Source of the DNA: Paenibacillus andongensis | Lineage (GTDB): Bacteria > Bacillota > Bacilli > Paenibacillales > NBRC-103111 | Length of the DNA: 64,000 bases | Direction of reading: 5' to 3' | Assembly: GCF_025369935.1 (NCBI RefSeq) | Contig: NZ_CP104467.1 | Coordinates: forward strand, 1,929,001 to 1,993,000 | Shown here: piece by piece, positions 55,700 to 64,000 of the stretch | Numbering within the stretch: position 1 is the first letter of the stretch | How the letters are laid out: each line of letters starts with the position of its first letter | Notes under the pieces: model-generated | Databases searched by the model: none | What the model was told of the DNA's origin: nothing | The model's input: only the letters and a program-made list of their open reading frames with translations | Translations under genes and position numbers: made by a program

Positions 55700-56806
55700 G
55701 TGAACAACATGCTTGAACAAGAGAATGAACAGAATAAGCCTAGACGAAGTAAGCTTAAGCTCATCCTTCTTATCTTAGGACTATTGCTGCTCGTTATCAT
55801 TGGAACTGCAGGCGGTATCGGATTGTATATCGCGAGTGCTCTCCAGCCTGTAGCTGCTTCTGAGCAAGAAGTAAGGGTTTCAATCCCGCAAGGCGCCGGA
55901 TCTTTGCAAATCGCCAAGGAGCTTGAAACAAAGGGACTTATTAAAAATTCTTCGATTTTTACGTATTATTTAAAGATGAAGAAACTGGGCTCAAGACTTC
56001 AAGCAGGCGAGTACAGTATGAAACCGGGCATGACATTCGAAGAAATGATCAATAAGCTGAATAAAGGGGAGACCGTGAAGGAAGAAGTCATCCGTATTAC
56101 GATCCCTGAGGGCTATACCGTTGATCAGATTGCAGCCAAATTAAGTGAGCAGACTCCTTGGAAAAAGGAAGTTTTTCTACAGATGGCGGATGCTCCTGCT
56201 GGGCTTAAGGGAGAAGCAATCGCAACGATTCCTGATAATAAAAGTATCAGACACCGTCTCGAAGGCTATCTGTTCCCAGAAACGTATGAGTTTAAGAAGG
56301 ACTCCACGGAACAAGATTTCATTGAGCGAACACTGCAGCAGCTGGATAAGAAGTTGGCAACACTTCCACCAGACTGGAAGGACAAGCTCAAGGAGCGCGG
56401 ACTTAACGTACACCAGATGTTGACTATTGCCTCTTTAATTGAACGTGAAGTAGTTGTAAACGAAGAGCGTGCACTTGTATCCGGCGTTATTCAGAACCGG
56501 TTGAAGAAGAATATGCCCTTGCAAATTGATGCAACCGTGCAATATTTATTCGATAAGTCCAAAGAGAGATTGCTGGAGAAGGATCTCCAAATACAAAGTC
56601 CTTATAATACGTATCTAAACACAGGTTTACCACCGGGACCAATCGCAAGTCCGAGCCTCGCCTCGATGAAAGCAGCTATTTATCCGGAAGAGACGAAGTA
56701 TTTGTTCTATGTAACAAAGAAGGATGGGACGAAAGGACATTTGTTCGCAGAAACTTTTGAAGAGCATAAGAAGAATATTGCAGAAAGCAAGAAGGCTGCG
56801 AATTAG
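55700..56806 (+). CDS. mltG: Endolytic murein transglycosylase MltG
   Basis: 368 residues. Cuts nascent glycan strands at the membrane. Cytoplasmic start, one transmembrane helix (about 20-45), a LysM-like subdomain (VRVSIPQGAGSLQIAKELETKG). YceG core with catalytic Glu in LTIASLIEREVVVNEER (about 248), then SPYNTYLNTGLPPGPIASPS. The GTG at 55700 is five to six bases after AGGAGG. B. subtilis yrrL equivalent. Confidence 0.93.
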   Translation: MNNMLEQENEQNKPRRSKLKLILLILGLLLLVIIGTAGGIGLYIASALQPVAASEQEVRVSIPQGAGSLQIAKELETKGLIKNSSIFTYYLKMKKLGSRLQAGEYSMKPGMTFEEMINKLNKGETVKEEVIRITIPEGYTVDQIAAKLSEQTPWKKEVFLQMADAPAGLKGEAIATIPDNKSIRHRLEGYLFPETYEFKKDSTEQDFIERTLQQLDKKLATLPPDWKDKLKERGLNVHQMLTIASLIEREVVVNEERALVSGVIQNRLKKNMPLQIDATVQYLFDKSKERLLEKDLQIQSPYNTYLNTGLPPGPIASPSLASMKAAIYPEETKYLFYVTKKDGTKGHLFAETFEEHKKNIAESKKAAN

Positions 56807-56846
56807 TAGTACGAATGTAAGATAGGAAGCTGACAGAAGGTAGGGT

Positions 56847-57782
56847 ATGCAGGTGAAAAAACCAGAGTTAGTAGTAAGCTGCAGCACTGTGGCAGAACTG
56901 AAAAGATTGATCGAAGCAGGTGCAGATGCGGTTATAATTGGCGAAGCGCGCTACGGCATGCGTCTGCCGGGAGATGTGAAACTGGATGAGATGCAGGAAG
57001 CTGTGTCCTGGGCACATGAAAAGAAGGCTAAAGTCTATGTGTCTGTAAACAATATTTTCGACAATAATGCCCTCGAAGGGCTGTATGATTATTTAGCTAA
57101 GTTACAGGAATACGGTGTGGATGCCGTCATTTTCGGTGATCCCGCGGTACTAATGACTGCCCGTAGTTTACCTAAGCCATTAGCGCTGCACTGGAATGCA
57201 GAGATGACATCAACCAATTATGCGACTGCGAACTATTGGGCTAAGCAAGGAGCTACCCGTGTGGTCCTGGCTAGAGAATTGAATATGGAGCAGGTTTTGG
57301 CTTTTAAAGAAAAAGCGGAGTTGGCTGTTGAAGTACAAGTGCATGGCATCACCAATATTTATCACTCTAAGCGTGAGTTAGTGAAGAATTATATCGAGCA
57401 CCAAGGGAAAGATGCAGCTAACCAGGATCGTTCTATGGAGAGAGGGCTATTCCTCATTGAACATGAACGCCGTGATCAGCGTTATCCTGTATACGAAGAT
57501 AGTAATGGAACGCACATTATGAGTTCCGAAGATATTTGTATGTTGGAAAATTTACCTGAGCTAATGGACGGTCAAATAGATAGTTTGAAAATCGAAGGTC
57601 TTTTGAAATCTTCTCTGTACAACGAAACGGTTGTGAGAAGTTATCGTGCTGTAATCGATGCTTATGAAGCTGATCCTGAGGGATACAGCTTTCAACAGGA
57701 ATGGTTGGATGAGATCGTGAAGTTGCAAGATCCTGAACGTGAGTTGTCATATGGGTTTTTCTACAAAGAACAGGTATATTGA
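56847..57782 (+). CDS. U32 peptidase-family tRNA hydroxylation protein (YrrN/TrhP1-like)
   Basis: 311 residues. TIM-barrel-like start ELVVSCSTVAELKRLIEAGADAVIIGEARYGMR, then VEVQVHGITNIYHSKRELVKNYI and SLKIEGLLKSSLYNETVVRSYR. It lacks the Fe-S cysteines of its partner. In B. subtilis the YrrN/YrrO pair is needed for 5-hydroxyuridine at tRNA position 34. The peptidase name is historical. Confidence 0.88.
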   Translation: MQVKKPELVVSCSTVAELKRLIEAGADAVIIGEARYGMRLPGDVKLDEMQEAVSWAHEKKAKVYVSVNNIFDNNALEGLYDYLAKLQEYGVDAVIFGDPAVLMTARSLPKPLALHWNAEMTSTNYATANYWAKQGATRVVLARELNMEQVLAFKEKAELAVEVQVHGITNIYHSKRELVKNYIEHQGKDAANQDRSMERGLFLIEHERRDQRYPVYEDSNGTHIMSSEDICMLENLPELMDGQIDSLKIEGLLKSSLYNETVVRSYRAVIDAYEADPEGYSFQQEWLDEIVKLQDPERELSYGFFYKEQVY

Positions 57783-57805
57783 TAGATGAAAGAAGGTGCG
57801 TTATC

Positions 57806-59092
57806 GTGATGACGACAGCCATAGAAGCCCGAGCAAGAGGAAAGCGTGTTAGGCTTAACAAGCCGGAATTACTGGCTCCGGCAGGCAGTTTAGAGAAGCT
57901 GAAATTTGCGATCCATTACGGAGCCGATGCGGTTTACATCGGCGGCCAGAAGTATGGTCTCCGATCAAATGCGGATAACTTTTCGTTGGAGGAAATGCGC
58001 GAAGCCGTAGAGTTTGCCAATCAATATGGGGCAAAAGTATTCGTAGCAACGAATATTTATGCTCATAATGAGGATATAGAAGGCCTTGATGATTATTTGA
58101 GAGGACTTCAAGAGGTTGGGATTTCTGCGATTATTGCAGCTGATCCCATTATTATGGAAACGTGCAGAAGAGTAGCTCCTAAGTTGGAAGTCCATGTGAG
58201 CACCCAGCAATCCGTTATGAACTGGCAAACCGTGAAGTTTTGGAAAGACCAGGGTATTGAGCGAGTTGTTCTAGCCCGCGAAGTCAGCATGGAAGAAATT
58301 GATGAGATTAAAGCTCATGTCGATGTTGAGATTGAAGCCTTCATACATGGGGCAATGTGCAGCTCGTACTCGGGCCGATGCGTGCTTTCTAATCATTTCA
58401 CAGATCGCGATTCCAATCGTGGCGGCTGCTCGCAATCATGCCGTTGGAAGTACGATTTATTTGCCAAGGATCAACCTCTTTCTGCTCCTTTGGCCACGGA
58501 TTTACCTATGTTTGGCGAAGAAGATGATGCGTTCACGATGGGTTCGAAGGATCTGAGCATGATTGAACATATTGCGGAGATGATCGAATCTGGCGTGGAT
58601 AGCTTCAAGATTGAAGGCAGAATGAAGAGCATTCATTATGTGGCTACGGTTGTTAATGCATACCGCCAAGCCATTGATGCCTACTTTGCCGATCCAGAGC
58701 ATTTCGAGGTCAACCCTGTATGGCAGGATGAAATATATAAAGCGGCAAACCGACCTTTGAACACTGGTTTCTTCTATGACGCACCTGGACATGAAGATCA
58801 TATTTTTGAGCCAGAGGATAAAGTTGTTGGATTTGATTTTGTTGGTCTGGTTATGGGGTATGATGCTGAAACGGGCACAGCGCTCATACAGCAAAGGAAT
58901 CATTTCAAGCCTGGCCAAGAAATTGAATTTTTCGGGCCGGATGGTACGCATTTTAAGCAAAAGGTTGGACGCATACTGAATGAAGATGGTCAAGAATTAG
59001 ATGCAGCTAGACATCCACTTCAATTGGTCAGATTGCAAACCGACAAACCTGTAAAGAAATGGGATATGATGCGCAAAAAAACAGGAAAATAA
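57806..59092 (+). CDS. U32 peptidase-family tRNA hydroxylation protein (YrrO/TrhP2-like)
   Basis: 428 residues. KPELLAPAGSLEKLKFAIHYGADAVYIGG starts the barrel. The family signature EAFIHGAMCSSYSGRCVLSNH (Cys, Cys) and RGGCSQSCRWKY supply Cys residues for an Fe-S cluster. SFKIEGRMKSIHYVATVVNAYR follows; the C-terminal beta-barrel is about 330-420. GTG at 57806 is 9 bases from AGAAGG; ATG at 57809 is an alternative. Acts with the preceding gene. Confidence 0.92.
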   Translation: MMTTAIEARARGKRVRLNKPELLAPAGSLEKLKFAIHYGADAVYIGGQKYGLRSNADNFSLEEMREAVEFANQYGAKVFVATNIYAHNEDIEGLDDYLRGLQEVGISAIIAADPIIMETCRRVAPKLEVHVSTQQSVMNWQTVKFWKDQGIERVVLAREVSMEEIDEIKAHVDVEIEAFIHGAMCSSYSGRCVLSNHFTDRDSNRGGCSQSCRWKYDLFAKDQPLSAPLATDLPMFGEEDDAFTMGSKDLSMIEHIAEMIESGVDSFKIEGRMKSIHYVATVVNAYRQAIDAYFADPEHFEVNPVWQDEIYKAANRPLNTGFFYDAPGHEDHIFEPEDKVVGFDFVGLVMGYDAETGTALIQQRNHFKPGQEIEFFGPDGTHFKQKVGRILNEDGQELDAARHPLQLVRLQTDKPVKKWDMMRKKTGK

Positions 59093-59099
59093 AACTATG

Positions 59100-59146
59100 G
59101 AAACTTTATCCAAATTCGAGTATATTGGATAAAGTTTCTTTTTTTA
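59100..59146 (+). terminator. Terminator of mltG-trhP1-trhP2
   Basis: GAAACTTTATCCAA/TTGGATAAAGTTTC perfect stem with seven T. Confidence 0.92.
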
Positions 59147-59281
59147 TTTTAATTTTAGATCGGATTTTGAAGGATAATGGTAAAGGTTGTCGAAATTATT
59201 AAAAAACGTAAAGTGAACCCTTTACAATCTAGTCCAAAAGTAAGGTATAGACAGGAAGTAGAAACTAATGGCGGTGACAAA

Positions 59282-61447
59282 ATGAAAGAGAAACTTCAAA
59301 GTATTTTAGACAAAGCAGTTCAAGCAATTCGTAATGTTCCATGGGGTCGTATTGTTGGCGTGGCAAGCAAGAAATCTAAGCAAATGGGTTCGATTGCTTT
59401 TAAAGAAATGAGGCAAGTCAAGGTAGAAAACCCTGTGAAATCCGTAGGTATGAAGCTGTTTTTAATGTTTTTTGTAAGTATTCTTTTTTTCGTCCTCACT
59501 GTGGGTATGATTTCTTACTCGGTATCGAAAAGCGTGATTAAGAACAAAGTGTCTGCATCCAGTCTTCAAACTGTAACACAAGCGGGGCAAAAGCTAGATT
59601 TCCTTTATCAAACGTTTGATGAAGTATCTCTACAAATTATGCTTAACAAGGACTTGCAGGATTTGCTTGCGTCAATTCCTACCTTAGACCCATCTTCATA
59701 CGAAGCTCTTGACGTTACTCGTCAATTGACGGAGAAATTGAATGTGGTGACATTCTCGAACAAAGCAATTAAAACGCTTCATCTTTACAGACCTGATGGT
59801 AAACTAATTGTCATTACAGGTTCTGGGGGAACTGCATTTAGCGAGAATTCAAGTTCGAATGAATGGTTTAAGAGGATTGTTGAGAACGGTGGGAAAGTGG
59901 CTTGGTTAGATAGTAAAGTCAAAGGGTATTCCAGCAGTTCGTCCAATACATTTGCCATTGGTCGTGTGATGAGAAATACACTTACGAATTCCACATCAGC
60001 CATTCTTCTGATCGAGCTTAATACAGATCTACTGACGAAAGAGCTCACTGGGATGTCTTTAGGTGATGATAGTAAGGTTGTTATTACGAATGCAGGAAAC
60101 AAATACATAGCTAATAAAGAAATTTCGGAATTAGAAAAAGATTCTGACATCAAACTGACGAAAGAACAGTTAGATGAGGAACACGGTTCCTTTATAACGA
60201 AAGATGATCACTTGGTTGCCTATTATAAATCGGCTGTATCCGGTTGGAATCTCGTAGGCGATATTCCTGTGAGCTCGCTTGTGAAGGATGCAAAGAAAAT
60301 CTTTAATTATACGCTTCTAATCGCCTTGTTCGCGGCTATTGCTGCCGTACTTATCGGATTATTCGTAGCTAGAATGATCGGACGTCCTCTGATTAATCTA
60401 CGTAACCTGATGCAGCAAGGTGCTAAAGGAAAGCTTACCGTGCGTGCGAACTACAAATCACAAGATGAAATTGGACAACTGGGCGCCAGCTTCGATGTGA
60501 TGATGCAGCAGATTACAACCTTGGTTCAACAAACAAGCACTTCTGCACAAGCTGTTTTCGAAACTGCACAAGAGTTAACGAATTCCTCGAAGGTAACAGC
60601 TACAGCTGCAAGAGAAATCGCTGTGGCGACGGATGAGATTTCCAATGGTGCCGGAGGATTGGCGACGGAGTCTGAGAGAGGCAATGAGTTGACTTATCAT
60701 ATAGGCGAACAAATGAAGCAGGTAATCGGAGCCAACCTCGAGATGGGAACGGCTGCTGCGGATGTTCAAAGCTCGAGTGAGCAAGGAACGAAGTATATGA
60801 CTGAACTTATTTCAAAAACGAACCTGACGGAAGAAATGATCCGCTCGATGGTTGATAAAGTTGATAACTTGAAAGACAGTACCCGTTCCATTCGTAAGAT
60901 CCTTGATGTTCTTAATAATATGACGAAACAAACGAATATTTTGTCTTTGAATGCGACAATTGAGGCGGCACGTGCCGGTGCAGCTGGTAAAGGCTTCATG
61001 GTGGTAGCAGATGAGATTCGTAAACTAGCGGATCAATCCAGACAATCTATTGATGTCGTAGGTCAAATTACAGAAACTATCACGAAAGAAATCGATGAAA
61101 CGGTGAAAGTGCTTTCGACGGCAACACCCATTTTCCAAGAACAAATATTAGCTGTAAAAGAAGCGGACACCATCTTCAAACAAGTAACGAACCACATGGG
61201 TGGATTCATTACACAGCTAAGTACGGTAAGTGATTCGATCTCTACACTCGAGCAATCACAAGTTGTTCTTTCCGATGCAATGACGAATGTCAGCGCGGTA
61301 GCAGAAGAATCACTAGCTACATCGGAGGAAGTTGCTTCGTTGAGTTCTGAACAGCTTAGCATCAGCGATGGCTTAGTTAAATTGTCGGACAAGCTGGATC
61401 AGCTGTCCAAATCGCTTAACGACACTTTATCCAAATTCGAAGTATAA
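59282..61447 (+). CDS. Methyl-accepting chemotaxis protein
   Basis: 721 residues. An unusually long cytoplasmic N-terminal stretch of about 55 residues precedes TM1 (about 57-80). An extracellular Cache-like sensor spans about 81-335. TM2 is [25 protein letters not shown] starts at [13 protein letters not shown] and the signalling domain has tip [20 protein letters not shown] (about 560). It couples to CheA/CheW. GGCGGTGA is just before the ATG at 59282; the ATG at 59177 has a ribosome site too close to it. Ligand unknown. Confidence 0.9.
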   Translation: MKEKLQSILDKAVQAIRNVPWGRIVGVASKKSKQMGSIAFKEMRQVKVENPVKSVGMKLFLMFFVSILFFVLTVGMISYSVSKSVIKNKVSASSLQTVTQAGQKLDFLYQTFDEVSLQIMLNKDLQDLLASIPTLDPSSYEALDVTRQLTEKLNVVTFSNKAIKTLHLYRPDGKLIVITGSGGTAFSENSSSNEWFKRIVENGGKVAWLDSKVKGYSSSSSNTFAIGRVMRNTLTNSTSAILLIELNTDLLTKELTGMSLGDDSKVVITNAGNKYIANKEISELEKDSDIKLTKEQLDEEHGSFITKDDHLVAYYKSAVSGWNLVGDIPVSSLVKDAKKIFNYTLLIALFAAIAAVLIGLFVARMIGRPLINLRNLMQQGAKGKLTVRANYKSQDEIGQLGASFDVMMQQITTLVQQTSTSAQAVFETAQELTNSSKVTATAAREIAVATDEISNGAGGLATESERGNELTYHIGEQMKQVIGANLEMGTAAADVQSSSEQGTKYMTELISKTNLTEEMIRSMVDKVDNLKDSTRSIRKILDVLNNMTKQTNILSLNATIEAARAGAAGKGFMVVADEIRKLADQSRQSIDVVGQITETITKEIDETVKVLSTATPIFQEQILAVKEADTIFKQVTNHMGGFITQLSTVSDSISTLEQSQVVLSDAMTNVSAVAEESLATSEEVASLSSEQLSISDGLVKLSDKLDQLSKSLNDTLSKFEV

Positions 61448-61462
61448 TTATCATAAAATTCG

Positions 61463-61500
61463 TAATCCACTCTCCGTTTAGGAGGGTGGATTTTTTTATT
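61463..61500 (+). terminator. Terminator of the chemoreceptor gene
   Basis: AATCCAC(T)CTCC and GGAG(G)GTGGATT, then seven T. Confidence 0.88.
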
Positions 61501-61585
61501 GTGTTGATCCTTATTGTTTGTACAGCAACTGGAATGTCGATACTGAAAGCATCAGTAGTTATGGTAGTTAAAAGGAGTCAATACC

Positions 61586-63400
61586 ATGAGGATTAAACAA
61601 TTATCTTCTTTTGAAAAACGTCGAATTTTTCTTGTTCTCCTCACGATCTTACTCTTGTTTATAGGGATCGTTGGCAAGCTTTTTTGGATACAAATTGCGA
61701 CGACGGAAAGTTACTCTTCTCGAGGAGTTAATTTGGTCAAAAACTCGGTCGTACAGAGGCAGCGTGCCCTTGTGCTGGAAAGTGGGCGTGGGGAGATCTT
61801 AGATCGAGATCTCAAGCCGATGACAGGAAAAATCATTAAAGCCCTCGTGGCGTTTCCTATTAATAGCTACTACCAAGGTAATCCTCAGCAAATAAACCAG
61901 TTGGCTAGTATTTTGCGGACGAATACAGCTGGGTGGCTTGCTTTCTCACGTGATTTGAAAGAGCCGCAAGTATGGCGTACTGCTGAGGGGGGGAAACCGG
62001 TCATGTTAAGCGATCAACAGGAGGAGCAGATCAATGCCCTCGGTTTGCCCTTTTTGAAAGTAGTGAAGATGGAGGATCGTTATCCGTCAGGCATGACGGC
62101 GCGTCAATTGATCGGGTTTATTGGACAAAATCCGGATAGAGTGATGAGTATCTACGGTGCTGATCTGGAGAAAGGAAAAGTTGCGCTAACCTCGAAAATC
62201 GGAGGTGCTGGACTGGAGAAAACGTTTGATCTTTGGCTTCGAGGCATTGGGGAGACGTCGATTTCTTATTTTACAGACGCAGGAAAAAGACCGTTAGCTG
62301 GCCTAGATGCCCGAATGATTGCACCTGACAATACCTTCTATCCAGTCAAATTAGTGACGACTCTGGATTTAAGTGTGCAGCAGCGAATTGAAATTCTCAT
62401 GGATAAGCTAAATATTCGCGAAGGTGCTGCTGTTGTTCAGGAAGTGGCACAAGGCGATATCGTCGCGATGGCGAGCAGACCCAACTTTGATCAGACAGAA
62501 GTTGATCTGGCTAGCAATAACTGGAGCAATTATGCGCTCAAGGCGACGGCGCCTGGCTCGATTTTCAAAACAATTGTAGCTGCAGCAGCCTTGGATAAGG
62601 GGGTCGTTGATCCCAAAGAAACTTTCAATTGTGAAGGTGCCCTTGGGAAATATGGCTTTACGTGTTGGAGAAGAGACGGACATGGTCCTTTAACGTTAGA
62701 GCAGGGCTATGCGCAGTCCTGTAATATTGTGTTTGCCAAAGTTATGCAGCGGTTGACACCTGCTGAGTTGGAGAGCTATGCGCATAAGCTTGGTGTATTG
62801 GATGAAGTGGGCTGGACGGGGAAGACGGATAGTGAGCAAATCCTTCATCAATTGGATACGGAGGAGCAAGGACAGCTATTTGGGGCCCATACCCCGCATA
62901 ATGATGAGGGAGTGCTTATGCAAACAGCCATTGGTCAAAGAGATGTCAGGATGACCCCTTTGCAGGCGTCTAATATGATTGTTACCTTGCTGCATGGCGG
63001 AAAGGGTTATTCACCAAGAGTTGTACAAGAAATTCGCTATAAGACGGATCGTGTGATGGAGAAATTTCCTGTTCAAATAATAAATTCTGAGGCGGGGCGG
63101 GTTTCTGCAGCGACCAGTCGCACATTAGTAAACTGGATGAGAGAAGTGGTAACCGATGGAACGGGGCAAGGCTTAAAGGATGCCAAATGGAAGCTGGCTG
63201 GGAAATCTGGTACGGCACAATTAGAGACAGGAAAGCAAGAAAAGGTGAATCAGTGGTTTATTGGTTATGGACCCGTCGATTCACCGAAATATGCCGTTTC
63301 AGTTGTCATTAAGAACATGGATCCAACCGGGAGCAATAAGGCTATCCCTTTATTCAAAGGGATTATGGATATCCTAGCAAGTGATTTAAACGGTAGGTAA
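61586..63400 (+). CDS. Class B penicillin-binding protein (PbpI/YrrR-like)
   Basis: 604 residues. Membrane anchor (about 12-33), PBP dimerisation domain, and transpeptidase domain. Active Ser is in TAPGSIFKTIVAAAA (SxxK, about 322), YAQSCNIVF gives SxN (about 375) and LAGKSGTAQLE gives KSGT (about 537). It cross-links peptidoglycan. B. subtilis yrrR (pbpI) follows the yrrN-yrrO genes and is sporulation-linked. AAAAGGAG precedes the ATG. Its last codons overlap the convergent kinase gene. Confidence 0.92.
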   Translation: MRIKQLSSFEKRRIFLVLLTILLLFIGIVGKLFWIQIATTESYSSRGVNLVKNSVVQRQRALVLESGRGEILDRDLKPMTGKIIKALVAFPINSYYQGNPQQINQLASILRTNTAGWLAFSRDLKEPQVWRTAEGGKPVMLSDQQEEQINALGLPFLKVVKMEDRYPSGMTARQLIGFIGQNPDRVMSIYGADLEKGKVALTSKIGGAGLEKTFDLWLRGIGETSISYFTDAGKRPLAGLDARMIAPDNTFYPVKLVTTLDLSVQQRIEILMDKLNIREGAAVVQEVAQGDIVAMASRPNFDQTEVDLASNNWSNYALKATAPGSIFKTIVAAAALDKGVVDPKETFNCEGALGKYGFTCWRRDGHGPLTLEQGYAQSCNIVFAKVMQRLTPAELESYAHKLGVLDEVGWTGKTDSEQILHQLDTEEQGQLFGAHTPHNDEGVLMQTAIGQRDVRMTPLQASNMIVTLLHGGKGYSPRVVQEIRYKTDRVMEKFPVQIINSEAGRVSAATSRTLVNWMREVVTDGTGQGLKDAKWKLAGKSGTAQLETGKQEKVNQWFIGYGPVDSPKYAVSVVIKNMDPTGSNKAIPLFKGIMDILASDLNGR

Positions 63401-64000
63401 TGAAATCGTAAAGCAAGTTCCTTGGTCTGGCTGGCTAGTTACTTCGATGTGTCCGCCAAAAGTTTTGATGATTCGATAGGAGACCATCATGCCAAGACCG
63501 GTGCCTTTATTTTTCGTTGAGTAAAAGGGTGTTCCGAGACGATCCACTTGCTCAGCAGTCATACCTATACCGTTATCTTTAATTTGTAAAATAACCTTGG
63601 AGCTTTTCTTGAAGCCGGTTATTTGTAGAGTGCCACCACTGGGCATAGCCTCGATGCCGTTTTTCGTTAAATTAACTAAGCATTGAATCATTTTTTCGCT
63701 GTTGGCTTTTACAAGAAGAGAAGACTCCATATCGATTTGAATTTCTACACCACGCATTGAAGCGTAGGGATTAATGAGATTGATTAATTTGAGAGATAAC
63801 GTGGACACATCCACTTCTTCGAGCTTCTCGGCTTGCGGCTTAGCGAAGGATAAGTAATCCGTAATAATGCTTTGTGCCCGGTCAATTTCTTCAATAACCA
63901 TAGTCGTATAAATACGTTTTTTCTCTTCAGTCACTTCGGACTGGCTGAGTATTTGCATAAAGCCGCGGGCAACCGTCATCGGGTTGCGAATTTCATGGGC
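63386..64000 (-). CDS. Sensor histidine kinase, C-terminal part only
   Basis: At least 205 residues; the 5' end lies beyond the window. It enters in the H box (AHEIRNPMTVARGFMQIL), then the N box NLTKNGIEAMPSGG, G1 DNGIGM, F box TPFYSTKNKGTGLGMM and G2. The pattern is that of the KinA/KinB-type sporulation kinases of Bacilli, but the sensor is not visible. Stop at 63386 lies 15 bases inside the penicillin-binding-protein gene. Confidence 0.9.
   Translation of the reverse strand, partial: AHEIRNPMTVARGFMQILSQSEVTEEKKRIYTTMVIEEIDRAQSIITDYLSFAKPQAEKLEEVDVSTLSLKLINLINPYASMRGVEIQIDMESSLLVKANSEKMIQCLVNLTKNGIEAMPSGGTLQITGFKKSSKVILQIKDNGIGMTAEQVDRLGTPFYSTKNKGTGLGMMVSYRIIKTFGGHIEVTSQPDQGTCFTISLPTV

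Overview
The window looks like a chromosomal core segment of an endospore-forming Bacillota bacterium, most likely Paenibacillus or a close relative. Three things point there. Spore genes are present (bofC, spoVB, a safA-like coat gene, a spoIID-like gene). The gene order follows the B. subtilis yrb-yrv-yrr region (pheB/pheA, safA, bofC, ruvAB, queA, tgt, yajC, yrzE, yrbG, spoVB, comN, secDF, recJ, apt, relA, dtd, hisS, aspS, yrvM, rarA, cymR, iscS, mnmA, yrrD, yrrI, alaS, yrzL, yrrK, yrzB, mltG, U32 peptidases, yrrR). SecD and SecF are separate genes. No rRNA, tRNA, CRISPR array, prophage or transposase gene was found. Genus assignment is inference from synteny and protein resemblance.

Layout: 1-6.2 kb holds the 3' end of a TrpD-like transferase, a secreted NlpC/P60 hydrolase, a Nudix hydrolase and a pheB-hom-thrB-pheA amino-acid operon. 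6.2-9.6 kb holds a LysM coat-type protein, an ECF sigma factor and bofC. 9.7-17.5 kb holds ruvCAB, a SpoIID-family protein and queA-tgt-yajC. 17.5-25.4 kb holds membrane proteins, spoVB, comN and secD-secF. 25.5-32.4 kb holds a cation diffusion transporter, recJ-apt, relA and dtd. 32.4-36.3 kb is accessory: a small ORF, a FAD oxidoreductase, a very acidic small protein and a DoxX/HxlR pair. 36.3-40.7 kb is the T-box-controlled hisS-aspS-tcdA operon. 40.7-45.9 kb holds a PadR-MFS pair, rarA, a DUF3889 protein and an AlkZ-related protein. 45.9-49.6 kb holds mnmA facing cymR-iscS-PRC protein. 49.8-55.5 kb holds an AI-2E-type permease, a putative Fur-controlled RNA, T-box-alaS and ireB-ruvX-yrzB-like genes. 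55.6-64 kb holds mltG, two U32 tRNA-hydroxylation proteins, a chemoreceptor, a penicillin-binding protein and a truncated histidine kinase.

The coding content is mostly orthodox; the unusual signals lie between genes. (1) A family of roughly 40-bp hairpin repeats, singly or in tandem, sits just before safA, ruvB, recJ and mltG. Its last copy always runs into the Shine-Dalgarno sequence, and stem changes are compensated between copies. (2) A second, unrelated tandem hairpin repeat (36-37 bp, two copies) with the same arrangement precedes the ECF sigma gene and aspS. (3) A near-consensus minus-strand promoter bracketed by two Fur-box-like sites lies between the AI-2E permease gene and alaS. It would drive a short apparently non-coding transcript. 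These three are the best candidates for undescribed regulation here.
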